DNA of 37,281 nt from Cellvibrio sp. GTDB taxonomy: Bacteria; Pseudomonadota; Gammaproteobacteria; Pseudomonadales; Cellvibrionaceae. The translations under genes and the position numbers were made by a program. Below the pieces are notes generated by a model. That model was not told where the DNA came from and searched no databases. It was given only the letters and a program-made list of their open reading frames with translations. Positions 6,839 to 13,915 of the stretch are shown here, piece by piece. Numbering within the stretch: position 1 is the stretch's first letter; each line of letters opens with the position of its first letter. The stretch lies in the NCBI GenBank assembly GCA_016712405.1, contig JADJRD010000005.1, positions 1 to 37,281 of the forward strand. Reading direction: 5' to 3'.

Positions 6839-8203
6839 TTTAAAAACTCCGGTAGTCTTGCAGTTTGATTGAATTCTTTCGTTAGTTGCGTGAAATCTCT
6901 GTTAGCATTTTCAACAAGGTTTTCATATAACTGAATTGCTTTTTGTGTCTTTTGTTGAAGTGCCTCTATAACTCTTTCTTGCCCGTCAGATATAACTAAA
7001 TCTACAGTTACGTTTTGTTTTTGCCTAAATCGCCAGAATCGTCGTATGGCTTGGTAATACTGCTCATAACTCCACGTAGGAAAATATACTGTGTGATTGC
7101 AGTGCTGCCAATTCAGTCCCATTGAAGTCATGGACGCCTTAGTAATTAAACGATCAATTTCGCCTTTGGCAAAAGCTATCAGTATTTCTTCTTTTTTCTC
7201 AATACTCATAGACCCTAGAATTTCAGTAGCGCCAGAATCTAGCCTTTTTAAAGATGCACTTTCATCGTTAGTATTGCACCAATAAACAGAAGTTTTTTCG
7301 CTTGCTAATTCAACAGCCTTTTCGCATCGCTCTTGTGTGGTTTGCTTTTGCTCAACACGAACTTCAGACATTGTTTTTGCTGGCATTGCGAATAGTGAGT
7401 TTTGTCCGTTAATGCACCAAGTTTCTTTATTATGAACTACGTGTGAGTTAGTGATTAGTTCTGGCAAAATATAACGATCATCGCTGAATCCTAGATCGCT
7501 TGGCCGCTTAACCATTATCGACCACTGATTAACCCATGCAAAGAAATCACGTTCAGCGTGTGGTTTTAAATAGAACTTCTCGCCTATGTTTCTATTGTTT
7601 GAATCTACACTCGATTGGTTGCTTTTAAAGAATTTGGTTAGCATATCCATATACCCCATGTAACCCAATGCTTCCGAGCTATTCCCCAACTCAATGAAAT
7701 CATTCGGGCTTGGCGTTGCAGTGCTTAAAAATCTATATTTAACCCTTTTGATAAACGCAACAATCGCATCACGTGTAGACCCTTGAAAGTTTTTCAAAAT
7801 ACTAGATTCGTCAAGCATCACGCATTCAAAATCATCAGGTTTAAAAAGATGAAGTCTTTATAGTTAGCAACTACTATTTTTTTGTAAATTTACCATCTTT
7901 TGATTGTTCAATATCATCGATTCCAATTCTTTCAGCTTCATTTAAAAATTGGAAAGCAACAGCCAAAGGAGTGAGGATTAAAACATTTTTATTTGTCTTT
8001 AATGCAACATTGTAGGCCAATGCAATCTGTATCAATGTCTTTCCTAACCCAGTATCAGCAAAAGCGCCGTAACGACCTTTTTTCTGGCATTTTGTTATTA
8101 TTGCCTCCTGGAAATCGAAAGAGTCTTTCGGCATCCACACAGGATCAAAGCCATACTCGCCTGAAGTATGTTTTTTTGCTCTTAAAAATTCCTGATAGTT
8201 CAT
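6835..8203 (-). CDS. SNF2/DEAD-type helicase, about 456 aa, split by two indels
   Basis: Superfamily 2 helicase with motif I GLGKT (residues 52-56), motif Ia VLILTPLAV, motif II DESS (VMLDESSILKNF), motif III STATPS, motif V MGLNWQHCNHTVYF and motif VI QAIRRFWRFRQ. In the read sequence it is two frames (8203 to 7874, and 7821 to 6835). Adding one A to the A7 run at about 7876-7882 and one T near 7850 restores a continuous SKDGKFTKKIVVANYKDFHL-FKPDDFECVMLDES. With both bases the length is 457 codons exactly. It starts inside the HTH gene's stop (ATGA). It probably remodels DNA in replication or acts with the methyltransferase. If the indels are real, the gene is dead. Confidence 0.8.
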
Positions 8204-8478
8204 ACATGCCCCCATAGGTCTTTTCTGTATAGCACGTTTCTAATTGTGCTCTCGGATACTTCAAAATCTAAGCTCATTTGGAAAATAGAGTCAGATTTTA
8301 AAATCTTGTTTTTTCTTTCGATTAAGTTTTGAATTTGTACTTCAATTGCCGCCAGTTCATCACGCTTTTTTTGCGCTCTGAATCTGATTATTTCAACGTC
8401 CTGTTCGTTCAACTTGGAGTTACCATTAAGGCTTCCAATTTGAGGCCTTGCTGTTCGCCTTTTATTGTCATTATTCAC
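8200..8478 (-). CDS. helix-turn-helix protein, 92 aa
   Basis: Residues 22-60 contain a coiled-coil-like helix (RFRAQKKRDELAAIEVQIQN). The C-terminus MSLDFEVSESTIRNVLYRKD followed by LWGHV is a resolvase/NUMOD1-type HTH, the sort of module often found beside HNH endonucleases or in small phage regulators. It overlaps the helicase start by 4 bases and the upstream gene by 8. A regulatory or DNA-targeting role is inferred. Confidence 0.65.
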   Translation of the reverse strand: MNNDNKRRTARPQIGSLNGNSKLNEQDVEIIRFRAQKKRDELAAIEVQIQNLIERKNKILKSDSIFQMSLDFEVSESTIRNVLYRKDLWGHV

Positions 8479-8647
8479 CAGCCAGAAAATGATTAATGTT
8501 TCTTACGTCTTCAAGTACCTTAGACATTGATCCAACATCCGACCAATTGCTTGCATCGTTGTAAAGGCTATTAATTAAAAACATCAGTCGATTCAATTCC
8601 AATGCCGTCTCACAGTGCAAATCTTTCATTCTTTCTTCTACTTTCAT
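8471..8647 (-). CDS. hypothetical protein, 58 aa
   Basis: I chose the ATG at 8647 (MKVEERMKDLHCETA), which has CTGGAG seven bases upstream. The longer frame from 8728 starts inside the control region. The protein is helical and acidic with no recognised domain. It is the first gene of the helicase-methyltransferase cluster after a 423-base gap. Confidence 0.6.
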   Translation of the reverse strand: MKVEERMKDLHCETALELNRLMFLINSLYNDASNWSDVGSMSKVLEDVRNINHFLAGE

Positions 8648-9070
8648 TTTTATACTCCAGTTGTTTATTGAGACTGAATAATTACACAGGATTCCAATTG
8701 TTAAAACTTCTTTTGCACTTCTTAACACTTGCTTTTCTTTGGAAAATAGCAGTCATTTAGAGGGGGCTTGTGACCTACCACTAAACTCATTCTAATTTTA
8801 TATCCATCAGCAGCACTTATCAGGCACAGTTTATCGACTTGCCGGTCGCCTACCCGCTCAACTCACATTGAGAAAGTCACATTTAACCTGTTTAACGCTG
8901 TTACATAACGTCCACCCCCTCTTATCCTCTCCCCGTTACCAGTGAGATTTGACTCGGCGCTTTCGCGGCTCAAAGTCTGGTGGCGCTGCTGATATTTACA
9001 CTCAATCATTGAGCTTTTGGTCTCGTTTGTTTGTATACCGGTAACGAACTGCATTGGAAACCGGTTGAAA
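8648..9070. other. non-coding gap with a stem-loop and repeated motif
   Basis: No gene is supported. A weak minus-strand frame at 8863-9054 has shadow-like composition. The gap holds the repeated site TGCACTTCTTAACACTT at 8714-8730. There is an imperfect stem-loop at about 8940-8985, in which TTTGACTCGGCGC faces CGCGGCTCAAA and is flanked by CCAG/CTGG. ATGTAAC-AGC-GTTAAAC on the minus strand near 8890-8910 superficially resembles one end of an attC site, but no matching partner end was found. Confidence 0.45.
8714..8730 (+). promoter_or_regulatory. copy of the TGCAATTCTTAACACTT motif family
   Basis: TGCACTTCTTAACACTT lies about 70 bases upstream of the start at 8647, in the control region of the helicase cluster. 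A 17-base stretch (TTTTGCACTTCTTAACA, 8711-8727) is repeated exactly on the other strand at 12970-12986. Confidence 0.4.
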
Positions 9071-9283
9071 TTAAAAAATGTCAGGTTGATTTTTACTTTT
9101 CTTTGCTATTTTTCTACCAAAAGCGTCACGCATTGCCTCTAAAAATGCTTTGTATGCGTATCCATGCCTCATTCCAAAAGGATAATTTTTTGAGCAATGT
9201 TTGCGCATTTCATCATGGCTTAATGATGGGTTTTCAATTTGCTGTTTTTTGATCCAGCCCATGCTTTGTGAGTACCATGTCAT
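9071..9283 (-). CDS. conserved phage hypothetical protein, 70 aa
   Basis: The pattern HDEMRKHCSKNYPFGMRHGY, followed by AYKAFLEAMRDAFG, belongs to a widespread small phage protein that I recognise by its 'CSKNYPFG' core but whose function is unknown to me. It is predicted helical, and the C-terminus is basic then acidic (KKSKNQPDIF). It stands between the 423-base gap and the 79-aa gene. Confidence 0.7.
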   Translation of the reverse strand: MTWYSQSMGWIKKQQIENPSLSHDEMRKHCSKNYPFGMRHGYAYKAFLEAMRDAFGRKIAKKSKNQPDIF

Positions 9284-9353
9284 TATGCTTTACTCCACAG
9301 CTTGGCTATTTGATATGCTATTTTGATTAGCGTTTTTAAATATTTATCAGTCA

Positions 9354-9593
9354 TCAACTTGGTCTTTTCTGAGTTTCGCCACCTTCAAACTCAAGCCATG
9401 TATCAACCACCCAGTGATCTCTAACGCGCTCTATAGGATGAATAACACGAAATCCATTTACTTTAGATACTAAATCAAATCTTGCTTTTAGATCGCTAGA
9501 ATAAGCCCCAAATATCTCATATCCACCATCGTCTACAGTTGACCATTGGCATAGCCATATTTTGTGATTAAGTTTGTATATTTGATTTTTCAT
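9354..9593 (-). CDS. hypothetical protein, 79 aa
   Basis: Mixed alpha/beta protein with a pattern of a strand, then GAYSSDLKARFDLVSKV and a late WLEFEGGE. This resembles the small 'monitoring/insertion' phage proteins in which 'GxYSSxxKA' precedes a helix. The ATG overlaps the stop of the HNH endonuclease gene (ATGA). Function is unknown. Confidence 0.6.
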   Translation of the reverse strand: MKNQIYKLNHKIWLCQWSTVDDGGYEIFGAYSSDLKARFDLVSKVNGFRVIHPIERVRDHWVVDTWLEFEGGETQKRPS

Positions 9594-10119
9594 AATGGCC
9601 TCACTGTGCCGTGGTTTTCATGGAATCCAAATCTGTTTTCAGCTGCTTTCCGAGCGCAACAAGCCTCGAAAAAATCGGCTGTAGTTAAAAGGTTATGGCA
9701 GATATAATTTAATTTTATTCGTGCGGTAAATTTATCTTTTCTGAAATGAACTCCTGATATTCCAGTCTTGTTAGTTTTAAAAGCCTTTTATTTTATGATT
9801 TTCGGATTCGCTTTTTTCTTCAAGATTTGATAATTTATTGTTAAGTCCATTTCCATCTATATGGTCAATAATCATTGATGGGAACTGTCCGTACACATAA
9901 AGCCAAACTAGGTGATGCGCCCTGTATCTATAACCATCAATTATTATGTGTAAGTACGGCTTCCCAGCACTTGATTTTTGTATTGTGCCAGCGACTTGGT
10001 TTAGATTGATTTTTTGAAACTTTTACTCTGTAAATTAAATTCCACTTTCATGGCAATAATCAAAGATAGATTTCAGGTATTCTTGCGTTATTTCTTTTTG
10101 TATTTAAATATTTTGGCAT
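9590..10119 (-). pseudogene. HNH/AP2 homing-type endonuclease, broken by about four indels
   Basis: Read across frames, the minus strand encodes one HNH protein of about 175 residues. It runs from an N-terminus with EITQEYLKSIFDYCHESG and a strand LIYRVKVS, through AGTIQKSSAGKPYLHIIIDG and YRYRAHHLVWLYVYGQFP, to the HNH core IIDHIDGNGLNNKLSNL, then an AP2-like end NKTGISGVHFRKDKFTARIK and ACCARKAAENRFGFHENHG. Frame changes fall in A/T runs near 10096, 10045, 10018 and 9782. Such genes are free-standing homing endonucleases that insert in phage genomes. No good ribosome-binding site precedes the ATG at 10119, which directly follows a terminator. It may be a decayed gene or suffer clustered read errors. 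Confidence 0.75.
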
Positions 10120-10121
10120 AG

Positions 10122-10205
10122 AAAAAGGCCTATAGGGTTGGGCGGTGGTAAGACCGCTGAGCCAATCGTGGTCAAACTCTCCACGGTCACGCCCAAGCCT
10201 ATAAG
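10122..10205 (-). terminator. long-stem terminator ending the candidate ncRNA
   Basis: On the minus strand GGCTTATAGGCTTGGGCG pairs with CGCCCAACCCTATAGGCC and is followed by TTTTT at 10126-10122. The loop itself contains secondary hairpins. It ends three bases before the endonuclease ATG. Confidence 0.6.
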
Positions 10206-10278
10206 CCTTCACACCACGATTGTCCAGTTACCACACCGGAGTTCTTACGGCATATCCTCAAAGGAAACTACAGCCGCC
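10122..10278 (-). ncRNA. candidate free-standing structured ncRNA, about 157 nt
   Basis: No reading frame spans this interval. A sigma-70-type promoter (TTGCAA-16-TATAAT) reads into it, and it ends in a strong terminator. GGCTTATAGGCTTGGGCG pairs with CGCCCAACCCTATAGGCC (16 of 18 positions), then TTTTT. Inside, ACAATCGTGGT can pair with ACCACGATTGG, competing with a local CGTGG/CCACG hairpin. The layout of promoter, alternative pairings and terminator fits a regulatory RNA or an attenuated leader of the endonuclease gene. No known family was recognised. Confidence 0.55.
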
Positions 10279-10283
10279 CTTGC

Positions 10284-10311
10284 ATTATAGCCAAGATAAT
10301 TAAGATTGCAA
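10284..10311 (-). promoter_or_regulatory. sigma-70-like promoter for the candidate ncRNA
   Basis: On the minus strand TTGCAA (10311-10306), a 16-base spacer and a perfect TATAAT (10289-10284) are followed by a purine-rich start near 10278. The -35 box lies within the last codons of the 48-aa gene. Confidence 0.55.
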
Positions 10312-10446
10312 ATACTCAATAATCTTTTTCTCTTGCAATTTTACCCACTCGAAAAACTCACGATCAGACACCGGCGCAACGCAGTTTATCTGACAGCCTT
10401 TGCATAGCTTATGTGATGCACAGTGATCTATTACTCTTTGATCCAT
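10300..10446 (-). CDS. small cysteine-rich protein, 48 aa
   Basis: The product begins MDQRVIDHCASHKLCKGCQI and has Cys/His spacing (C-x3-H-x2-C-x2-C-x3-C) consistent with a zinc or iron-sulfur knuckle, followed by an acidic-basic helix (FEWVKLQEKKIIEYL). AAAGG lies upstream of the ATG. It is too short for most gene callers but has clean codon usage and a natural place in the leftward operon. Function is unknown. Confidence 0.55.
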   Translation of the reverse strand: MDQRVIDHCASHKLCKGCQINCVAPVSDREFFEWVKLQEKKIIEYLQS

Positions 10447-10516
10447 TTTTAGCCTTTACATTCTTTGATATTTATGCAAGATAATGTCCTGATTTTTTAA
10501 AACAAAGGACAGAATG

Positions 10517-10699
10517 TTACAAATTAGGAAATCTGCTTTTCCGGCTTGGATTTACAGGTATGTAATCATCACAGCAAGATTCGCCAGCGTTGTCAAACTC
10601 TTGGTAGACCTGCCATCTTTCGTTAGGCTTAGATTGTGCTCGATAGCATTCTTCAAAACTTGGACAGTCTTTTTTGATGCACATTGAAATATCAGGCAT
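10517..10699 (-). CDS. small cysteine-rich phage protein, 60 aa
   Basis: MPDISMCIKKDCPSFEECYR, with later SCCDDYIP, is a conserved small phage protein type carrying four to five cysteines that probably bind metal. The ATG at 10699 has GGTGA upstream and overlaps the end of the preceding gene by 8 bases; a GTG at 10708 is the alternative. Function is unknown. Confidence 0.6.
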   Translation of the reverse strand: MPDISMCIKKDCPSFEECYRAQSKPNERWQVYQEFDNAGESCCDDYIPVNPSRKSRFPNL

Positions 10700-10994
10700 C
10701 TTTATCACCGATGATTTTTAACAATGCAGTTCTTTCGTCTTGCATGTATTCCATTGTTTTTGTGACCAATTCCAGTTCCTTTTTAAGCTGATCATTTTCG
10801 TATTTCAGACAAGCATTTTCAGCGGTTGTATTAGCTAGATCGGCTTGCAGCATTTGCACATCATGACCGCTATACAAAAATTCTACATCCAAAATGTCAA
10901 ACTTTTGTAAATCTGGATATTGAGAAATTCTTGAATAATGCCATGTGTTATTTTTATCGGTTTTGTACTTATAACGCCTTGCGACCGGAATCAT
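10692..10994 (-). CDS. coiled-coil phage protein, 100 aa
   Basis: Residues 1-45 form a basic, aromatic beta-rich region (RRYKYKTDKNNTWHYSRISQ). Residues 46-98 form a continuous heptad-like helix (QMLQADLANTTAENACLKYE and onward), predicted coiled coil. The start overlaps the upstream stop by 4 bases. It is a common early-phage-gene architecture, with function unknown. Confidence 0.65.
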   Translation of the reverse strand: MIPVARRYKYKTDKNNTWHYSRISQYPDLQKFDILDVEFLYSGHDVQMLQADLANTTAENACLKYENDQLKKELELVTKTMEYMQDERTALLKIIGDKDA

Positions 10995-11335
10995 ACCATA
11001 TTCTCCAATTCGTTTATTTTTGCAATCAATGCGTCTGCATCATCTAATGGATCATCGTAAACATGATCAATGCCGATTGAGGCAATCAAGTAAAATCCAT
11101 GAGCCGCTGGGTTGTGTTTTGTGAAAACCAACACCCAATAGCTAAAACTGCCAACGCCGACAAATTCCCAGGGATCACCACTGACGCTGAAAGTGATCCC
11201 TGTTTCATCGGTTAATCGCTTGCAGAATGACCTTCCAAATATCTGACGGTCAGCGTTCGCCTTCATTGTTGCTGAAACTGATGGGTCATCAGTAACAGCA
11301 TCAAAGATGTTTTCGTATTCGAGTTGCTCGGTCAT
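10991..11335 (-). CDS. hypothetical protein, 114 aa
   Basis: The N-terminal 30 residues (NIFDAVTDDPSVSATMKANA) resemble the lead helix of short Xre-type antitoxin or repressor proteins, but no HTH follows. Instead there is an alpha/beta domain (GDPWEFVGVGSFSYWVLVF). The overlaps with both neighbours are 4 bases. Function is not assigned. Confidence 0.6.
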   Translation of the reverse strand: MTEQLEYENIFDAVTDDPSVSATMKANADRQIFGRSFCKRLTDETGITFSVSGDPWEFVGVGSFSYWVLVFTKHNPAAHGFYLIASIGIDHVYDDPLDDADALIAKINELENMV

Positions 11336-11544
11336 TTTCTTTCCTCATTAACTAATTCTGGAGTCACTATCTCCCATTCTCCTAAAATTTCTTTTGCTGT
11401 GCTTAGTTGCTCAAATCCAAGATGGATATTATGCTCAGCTTGGAAAATTACATTGTCCGCAGAAAGCGAGAATGCATTTCCAGTCCACCCAACAGGTCTA
11501 AACCATTTATCACCGCAATTTTGAATTGCTTCAAACATATTCAT
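11332..11544 (-). CDS. hypothetical protein, 70 aa
   Basis: It contains the pattern FEAIQNCGDKWFRPVGWTGN and a C-terminal GEWEIVTPELV, similar to a common small phage protein in which a helix ('F-EAL') is followed by 'RxGW-G' and 'DWE-V'. It starts in an ATGA overlap with the upstream gene. The role is unknown. Confidence 0.65.
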   Translation of the reverse strand: MNMFEAIQNCGDKWFRPVGWTGNAFSLSADNVIFQAEHNIHLGFEQLSTAKEILGEWEIVTPELVNEERK

Positions 11545-11714
11545 TTGTTTCCACCATTACTAATAGCCATCAGATAGATATAAAAGCAGTCTTGGATATG
11601 ATCGTTATAGTCATATCCTCCAGCGTCATTGCGTAGAGTTTTCATGCTCTCGGTGTCACCATGCAGGTGGCGAGTTGCGTATATAATTTCAAAGTTATCT
11701 CGTGGGTCTGTCAT
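11541..11714 (-). CDS. hypothetical protein, 57 aa
   Basis: First gene of the leftward early operon. I chose the ATG at 11714 (MTDPRDNFEIIYATR) because GAGGA lies just upstream; the frame extends to 11735 without a better site. It is a small soluble protein (HLHGDTESMKTLRNDAG) with no recognised domain. Confidence 0.6.
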   Translation of the reverse strand: MTDPRDNFEIIYATRHLHGDTESMKTLRNDAGGYDYNDHIQDCFYIYLMAISNGGNK

Positions 11715-11773
11715 TGTAAATCCTCTTTTAGTCATCCTAATCTATCACAGTCTTTTAACCCATCTACAATCTT

Positions 11774-11790
11774 TGCAATTCTTAACACTT
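11774..11790 (+). promoter_or_regulatory. central copy of the TGCAATTCTTAACACTT motif family
   Basis: It lies in the 138-base divergent region between the leftward and rightward early operons, a few bases upstream of the rightward -35 box. This position suits an operator. It is the copy closest to the six-site consensus. Confidence 0.45.
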
Positions 11791-11796
11791 CTCTAG

Positions 11797-11824
11797 TTGA
11801 TTGGATTTTTGTAATAGCTATGAT
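11797..11824 (+). promoter_or_regulatory. putative rightward early promoter
   Basis: TTGATT, a 16-base spacer, then TATGAT (one mismatch to TATAAT), reading into the rightward operon about 30 bases before the first gene. It is the only good rightward promoter in the divergent region. Confidence 0.5.
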
Positions 11825-11852
11825 GGCTAGACCAAACAACGGAGATATAAAA

Positions 11853-12059
11853 ATGATTTATGTAAACCGCGACAATTTACCGGCGCAATTAGCACAAAGA
11901 GCCGCTGGTTATCTAATTAGTGATTTTCTTGACGGAATGAAAGACTGCCGCGACGGAAAGTTGCATCAAATGGGCATGAGTGACAGCTATGACGCTGGTT
12001 ATAGCTCTCAGTATGAGCTTGAACAGATAATGTCGGAGGTGTTCAGTGACAGAAAATGA
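11853..12059 (+). CDS. hypothetical protein, 68 aa
   Basis: First gene of the rightward operon. The ATG at 11853 (MIYVNRDNLPAQLAQRAAGY) has GGAG about 9 bases upstream; frames starting earlier run through the promoter. The segment SDSYDAGYSSQYELEQIM is helical and acidic. It overlaps the next gene by 14 bases. No domain was recognised. Confidence 0.6.
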   Translation: MIYVNRDNLPAQLAQRAAGYLISDFLDGMKDCRDGKLHQMGMSDSYDAGYSSQYELEQIMSEVFSDRK

Positions 12060-12480
12060 AATTATGGCGGCACTAAAAGAGCCGTTCGATCCGTCAGTTT
12101 TGAGCTGGCGGGTTGGCGCAACGAGCAAGGACAAAACAAAGGCCATTGCATTGGCCTACATTGACGCTAGGGACGTTATGAAGCGCCTAGATGATGTAAT
12201 GGGGCTGAATTGGCAGAATCGCCATCCTAGCTCCGATTGCTGCGAGATTGGGCTGTTCATCAATGGCGAGTGGTTATGGCGGGCTAATGGCGCCGGGCAG
12301 ACAGATATTGAGGGCGAAAAAGGCCAGTTCTCAGATGCGTTTAAACGCGCGGCGGTTATGTGGGGAATTGGCCGCTATCTTTACTATCTGCCAAATAAAT
12401 GGGTGCCAATTGATCAATACAAAAATCTAACTGAAATTCCACAACTGCCAGCATGGGCATTGCCAAAGGTGAAAAAATGA
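12046..12480 (+). CDS. Rad52-like single-strand annealing protein, 144 aa
   Basis: The Rad52/22 family core is clear: LSWRVGATSKDKTKAIALAY, then IDARDVMKRLDDVMGLNWQN, GEWLWRANGAGQTDIEGEKG and FSDAFKRAAVMWGIGRYLYY. These phage proteins coat and anneal complementary single strands during recombination-dependent replication and repair. The start is GTG with GGAGG seven bases upstream. At 144 residues it is the core domain only, without a C-terminal extension. It overlaps Gp157 by 4 bases, a usual partnership in phage recombination operons. Confidence 0.85.
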   Translation: MTENEIMAALKEPFDPSVLSWRVGATSKDKTKAIALAYIDARDVMKRLDDVMGLNWQNRHPSSDCCEIGLFINGEWLWRANGAGQTDIEGEKGQFSDAFKRAAVMWGIGRYLYYLPNKWVPIDQYKNLTEIPQLPAWALPKVKK

Positions 12481-12968
12481 AACTTTACGAATTAAACGAG
12501 GCTTTTATCAATGTTCGACAAATGTTTGAAGATGGCGATATTGACCAACAAGCATTTACTGACACAATCAAACAAATCGATCTTGATATTGAAGAAAAGA
12601 TTAAAAACTGTGTAATTATGATGCGCGAGCACGATAGAAATATCGAAACACTAAAGGCTGAAATTGATCGGCTTGATAAGTTAGTAAAATCAGAAGCGGG
12701 GGCGGCTGATTGGCTTGAGGGTTACATATATAAATCAATGGTAGTCACCGGGAAAGATAAAATTGATTTAGGTCTGTTTAAGCTAACATTGAAAGCAGCA
12801 ACACAGAAGACAAAAATTTTGGATGAGTCAAAAATACCTAGTGAGTTTTTTGTGACAATTCCAGAATCAAAACAACTCGATAAGCGAGCATTATTGGCCG
12901 CACTAAAGCTTGGTGAAATTGCTGGTGCAGAACTTGAAGACGGCAAGCGCGCATTGACTATCAAGTAA
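12477..12968 (+). CDS. Gp157-family protein, 163 aa
   Basis: It belongs to the phage Gp157 family (first described in Streptococcus phage Sfi). The N-terminal half is a long helical hairpin (LDIEEKIKNCVIMMREHDRN), then GYIYKSMVVTGKDKIDLGLF and a beta-rich end with IPSEFFV. Members are usually co-encoded with annealing proteins; the biochemical role is unclear. The ATG overlaps the Rad52-like stop (ATGA). An attC-like site begins 48 bases after its stop. Confidence 0.8.
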   Translation: MKLYELNEAFINVRQMFEDGDIDQQAFTDTIKQIDLDIEEKIKNCVIMMREHDRNIETLKAEIDRLDKLVKSEAGAADWLEGYIYKSMVVTGKDKIDLGLFKLTLKAATQKTKILDESKIPSEFFVTIPESKQLDKRALLAALKLGEIAGAELEDGKRALTIK

Positions 12969-12983
12969 CTGTTAAGAAGTGCA
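12967..12983 (-). promoter_or_regulatory. copy of the TGCAATTCTTAACACTT motif family
   Basis: On the minus strand it reads TGCACTTCTTAACAGTT. It overlaps the Gp157 stop codon and shares a 17-base identity with the 8711-8727 copy. Confidence 0.35.
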
Positions 12984-13015
12984 AAACCTATTGATTTGGT
13001 TTGCGCGAGATGAAA

Positions 13016-13100
13016 ATATAACGCCGAGTTAAAAGGCGGCGGTACAAATTAAATTTAAAACTAAGGCGGGCAGACCGTCCTTTTCAACGACTGGTTATAT
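13016..13100 (+). repeat. attC-like site A (85 bp)
   Basis: The outer cores are exact inverted copies: ATATAAC at 13016-13022 and GTTATAT at 13094-13100. The inner left arm GTTAAAAGG faces CCTTTTCAAC (reverse complement GTTGAAAAGG), so the left arm lacks exactly one G. That missing base is the extrahelical base typical of integron attC sites. The spacer between core and inner arm is five bases on each side. It precedes the ParB-like gene. Confidence 0.75.
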
Positions 13101-13118
13101 TTATTGATGGAGGTTTCA

Positions 13119-13475
13119 ATGATTGTAGAAAAACCGTGGGCTTTTGATGACGACCAAACTATTACGATAGGCGAGCGCAAATACAATGTTCATGCGGCTA
13201 TTTTTATGGCTGAGAAGTTGCCAGTTAAAAATTTGGAGCTTGAGGAAATGTACATTGAATACCGTGCGCCCTGCAAAGATAATTTCAGGGATTTCATTGC
13301 ACACATAAAATTGGTGAATGACGCGGATTTAAGCTACCCAATTATTTTGAATGAAAATGGTGCGCTGATTGATGGTAAGCATAGGTTGGCCAAAGCTATT
13401 TTAGAAGGCCGAAAAACGATACTTGCGAAGCGCTTTGTAAAAGAACCCGCTTCAATTTGGCGCTATGCTGAATGA
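13119..13475 (+). CDS. ParB/sulfiredoxin-like domain protein, 118 aa (cassette gene 1)
   Basis: The segment PIILNENGALIDGKHRLAKA has the DGxHR signature of the ParB/Srx fold, which binds a nucleotide and in ParB acts as a CTPase clamp. No separate DNA-binding domain follows, so this is a stand-alone module. The ATG at 13119 has GGAGG six bases upstream. The gene lies exactly between attC-like sites A and B: it starts 18 bases after the core of A, and its stop touches the core of B. That is the layout of an integron gene cassette. Confidence 0.7.
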   Translation: MIVEKPWAFDDDQTITIGERKYNVHAAIFMAEKLPVKNLELEEMYIEYRAPCKDNFRDFIAHIKLVNDADLSYPIILNENGALIDGKHRLAKAILEGRKTILAKRFVKEPASIWRYAE

Positions 13476-13560
13476 ATATAACGTTGAGCACAACGGCGGC
13501 TTTTAACTGGTAATTTAAAACTGATATTTACAGCCCGTCCGTTGCTGCGACTGGTTACAT
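13476..13560 (+). repeat. attC-like site B (85 bp)
   Basis: ATATAAC at 13476-13482 faces GTTACAT at 13554-13560. The inner left arm GCACAACGG faces the reverse complement GCAGCAACGG, again one G short on the left. The length is identical to site A, and both share the CGACTGGTTA right spacer, though the central loops differ. Confidence 0.75.
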
Positions 13561-13589
13561 TTACTTTTAACTACGGAGTAATAACAAAA

Positions 13590-13799
13590 ATGGCAAAACA
13601 TAGAGCGCAGTGGTCAATGAGCTTAGATTGCACATGCCCGAAGTGCGACCACTATTTTGACCTACTTCAAGCTGACGATGATTTTTTTAATAGCGGAAGT
13701 GGAATTGAAGCGATAGAGCACGACACTGCACGATCAAAAGATTACGAAGTTTCATGCCCAGAGTGCGAGCATGAATTTGAAGTAGATTTTGAGTGGTAA
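13590..13799 (+). CDS. zinc-ribbon protein, 69 aa (cassette gene 2)
   Basis: Two CxxC knuckles, CTCPKCDHYF near the N-terminus and SCPECEHEFEVDF near the C-terminus, form a probable zinc ribbon. The middle is acidic (ADDDFFNSGSGIEAIEHD). GGAG lies 12 bases before the ATG. The gene sits between attC-like sites B and C with its stop 8 bases before C. A nucleic-acid- or protein-binding role is inferred from the fold alone. Confidence 0.65.
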   Translation: MAKHRAQWSMSLDCTCPKCDHYFDLLQADDDFFNSGSGIEAIEHDTARSKDYEVSCPECEHEFEVDFEW

Positions 13800-13807
13800 G
13801 CGAGTGA

Positions 13808-13890
13808 ATGTAACGCCGAGATTTGCGGCGGCTGTAAATAAAAGAACTGGGCGGTGTTCTAATTCCGTCCGTAATATTGAATTGCTAACT
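13808..13890 (+). repeat. attC-like site C (degenerate)
   Basis: The left core ATGTAAC with CGCCGAG and the CCGTCC right-side block are present as in site A, but the right core reads GCTAACT instead of GTTATNT and the inner arms pair poorly. It is probably a decayed site. The right end is uncertain by several bases. Confidence 0.5.
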
Positions 13891-13915
13891 ATTCATTTGC
13901 TTGAGATAAACAAAA

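Noticed and set aside
8890..8990. Additional attC-like site near the helicase cluster
   Set aside because: One end (ATGTAAC-AGC-GTTAAAC on the minus strand) looks similar, but there is no paired right end at suitable distance.
8863..9054. 63-codon minus-strand frame
   Set aside because: Odd composition, no ribosome-binding site and a stem-loop within it; more likely non-coding.
10122..10278. Group I intron next to the HNH gene
   Set aside because: No interrupted gene on either side and no convincing P/Q/R/S core; it has its own promoter and terminator instead.
11913..12146. 77-codon minus-strand frame opposite the start of the rightward operon
   Set aside because: Shadow of the Rad52-like and first genes.
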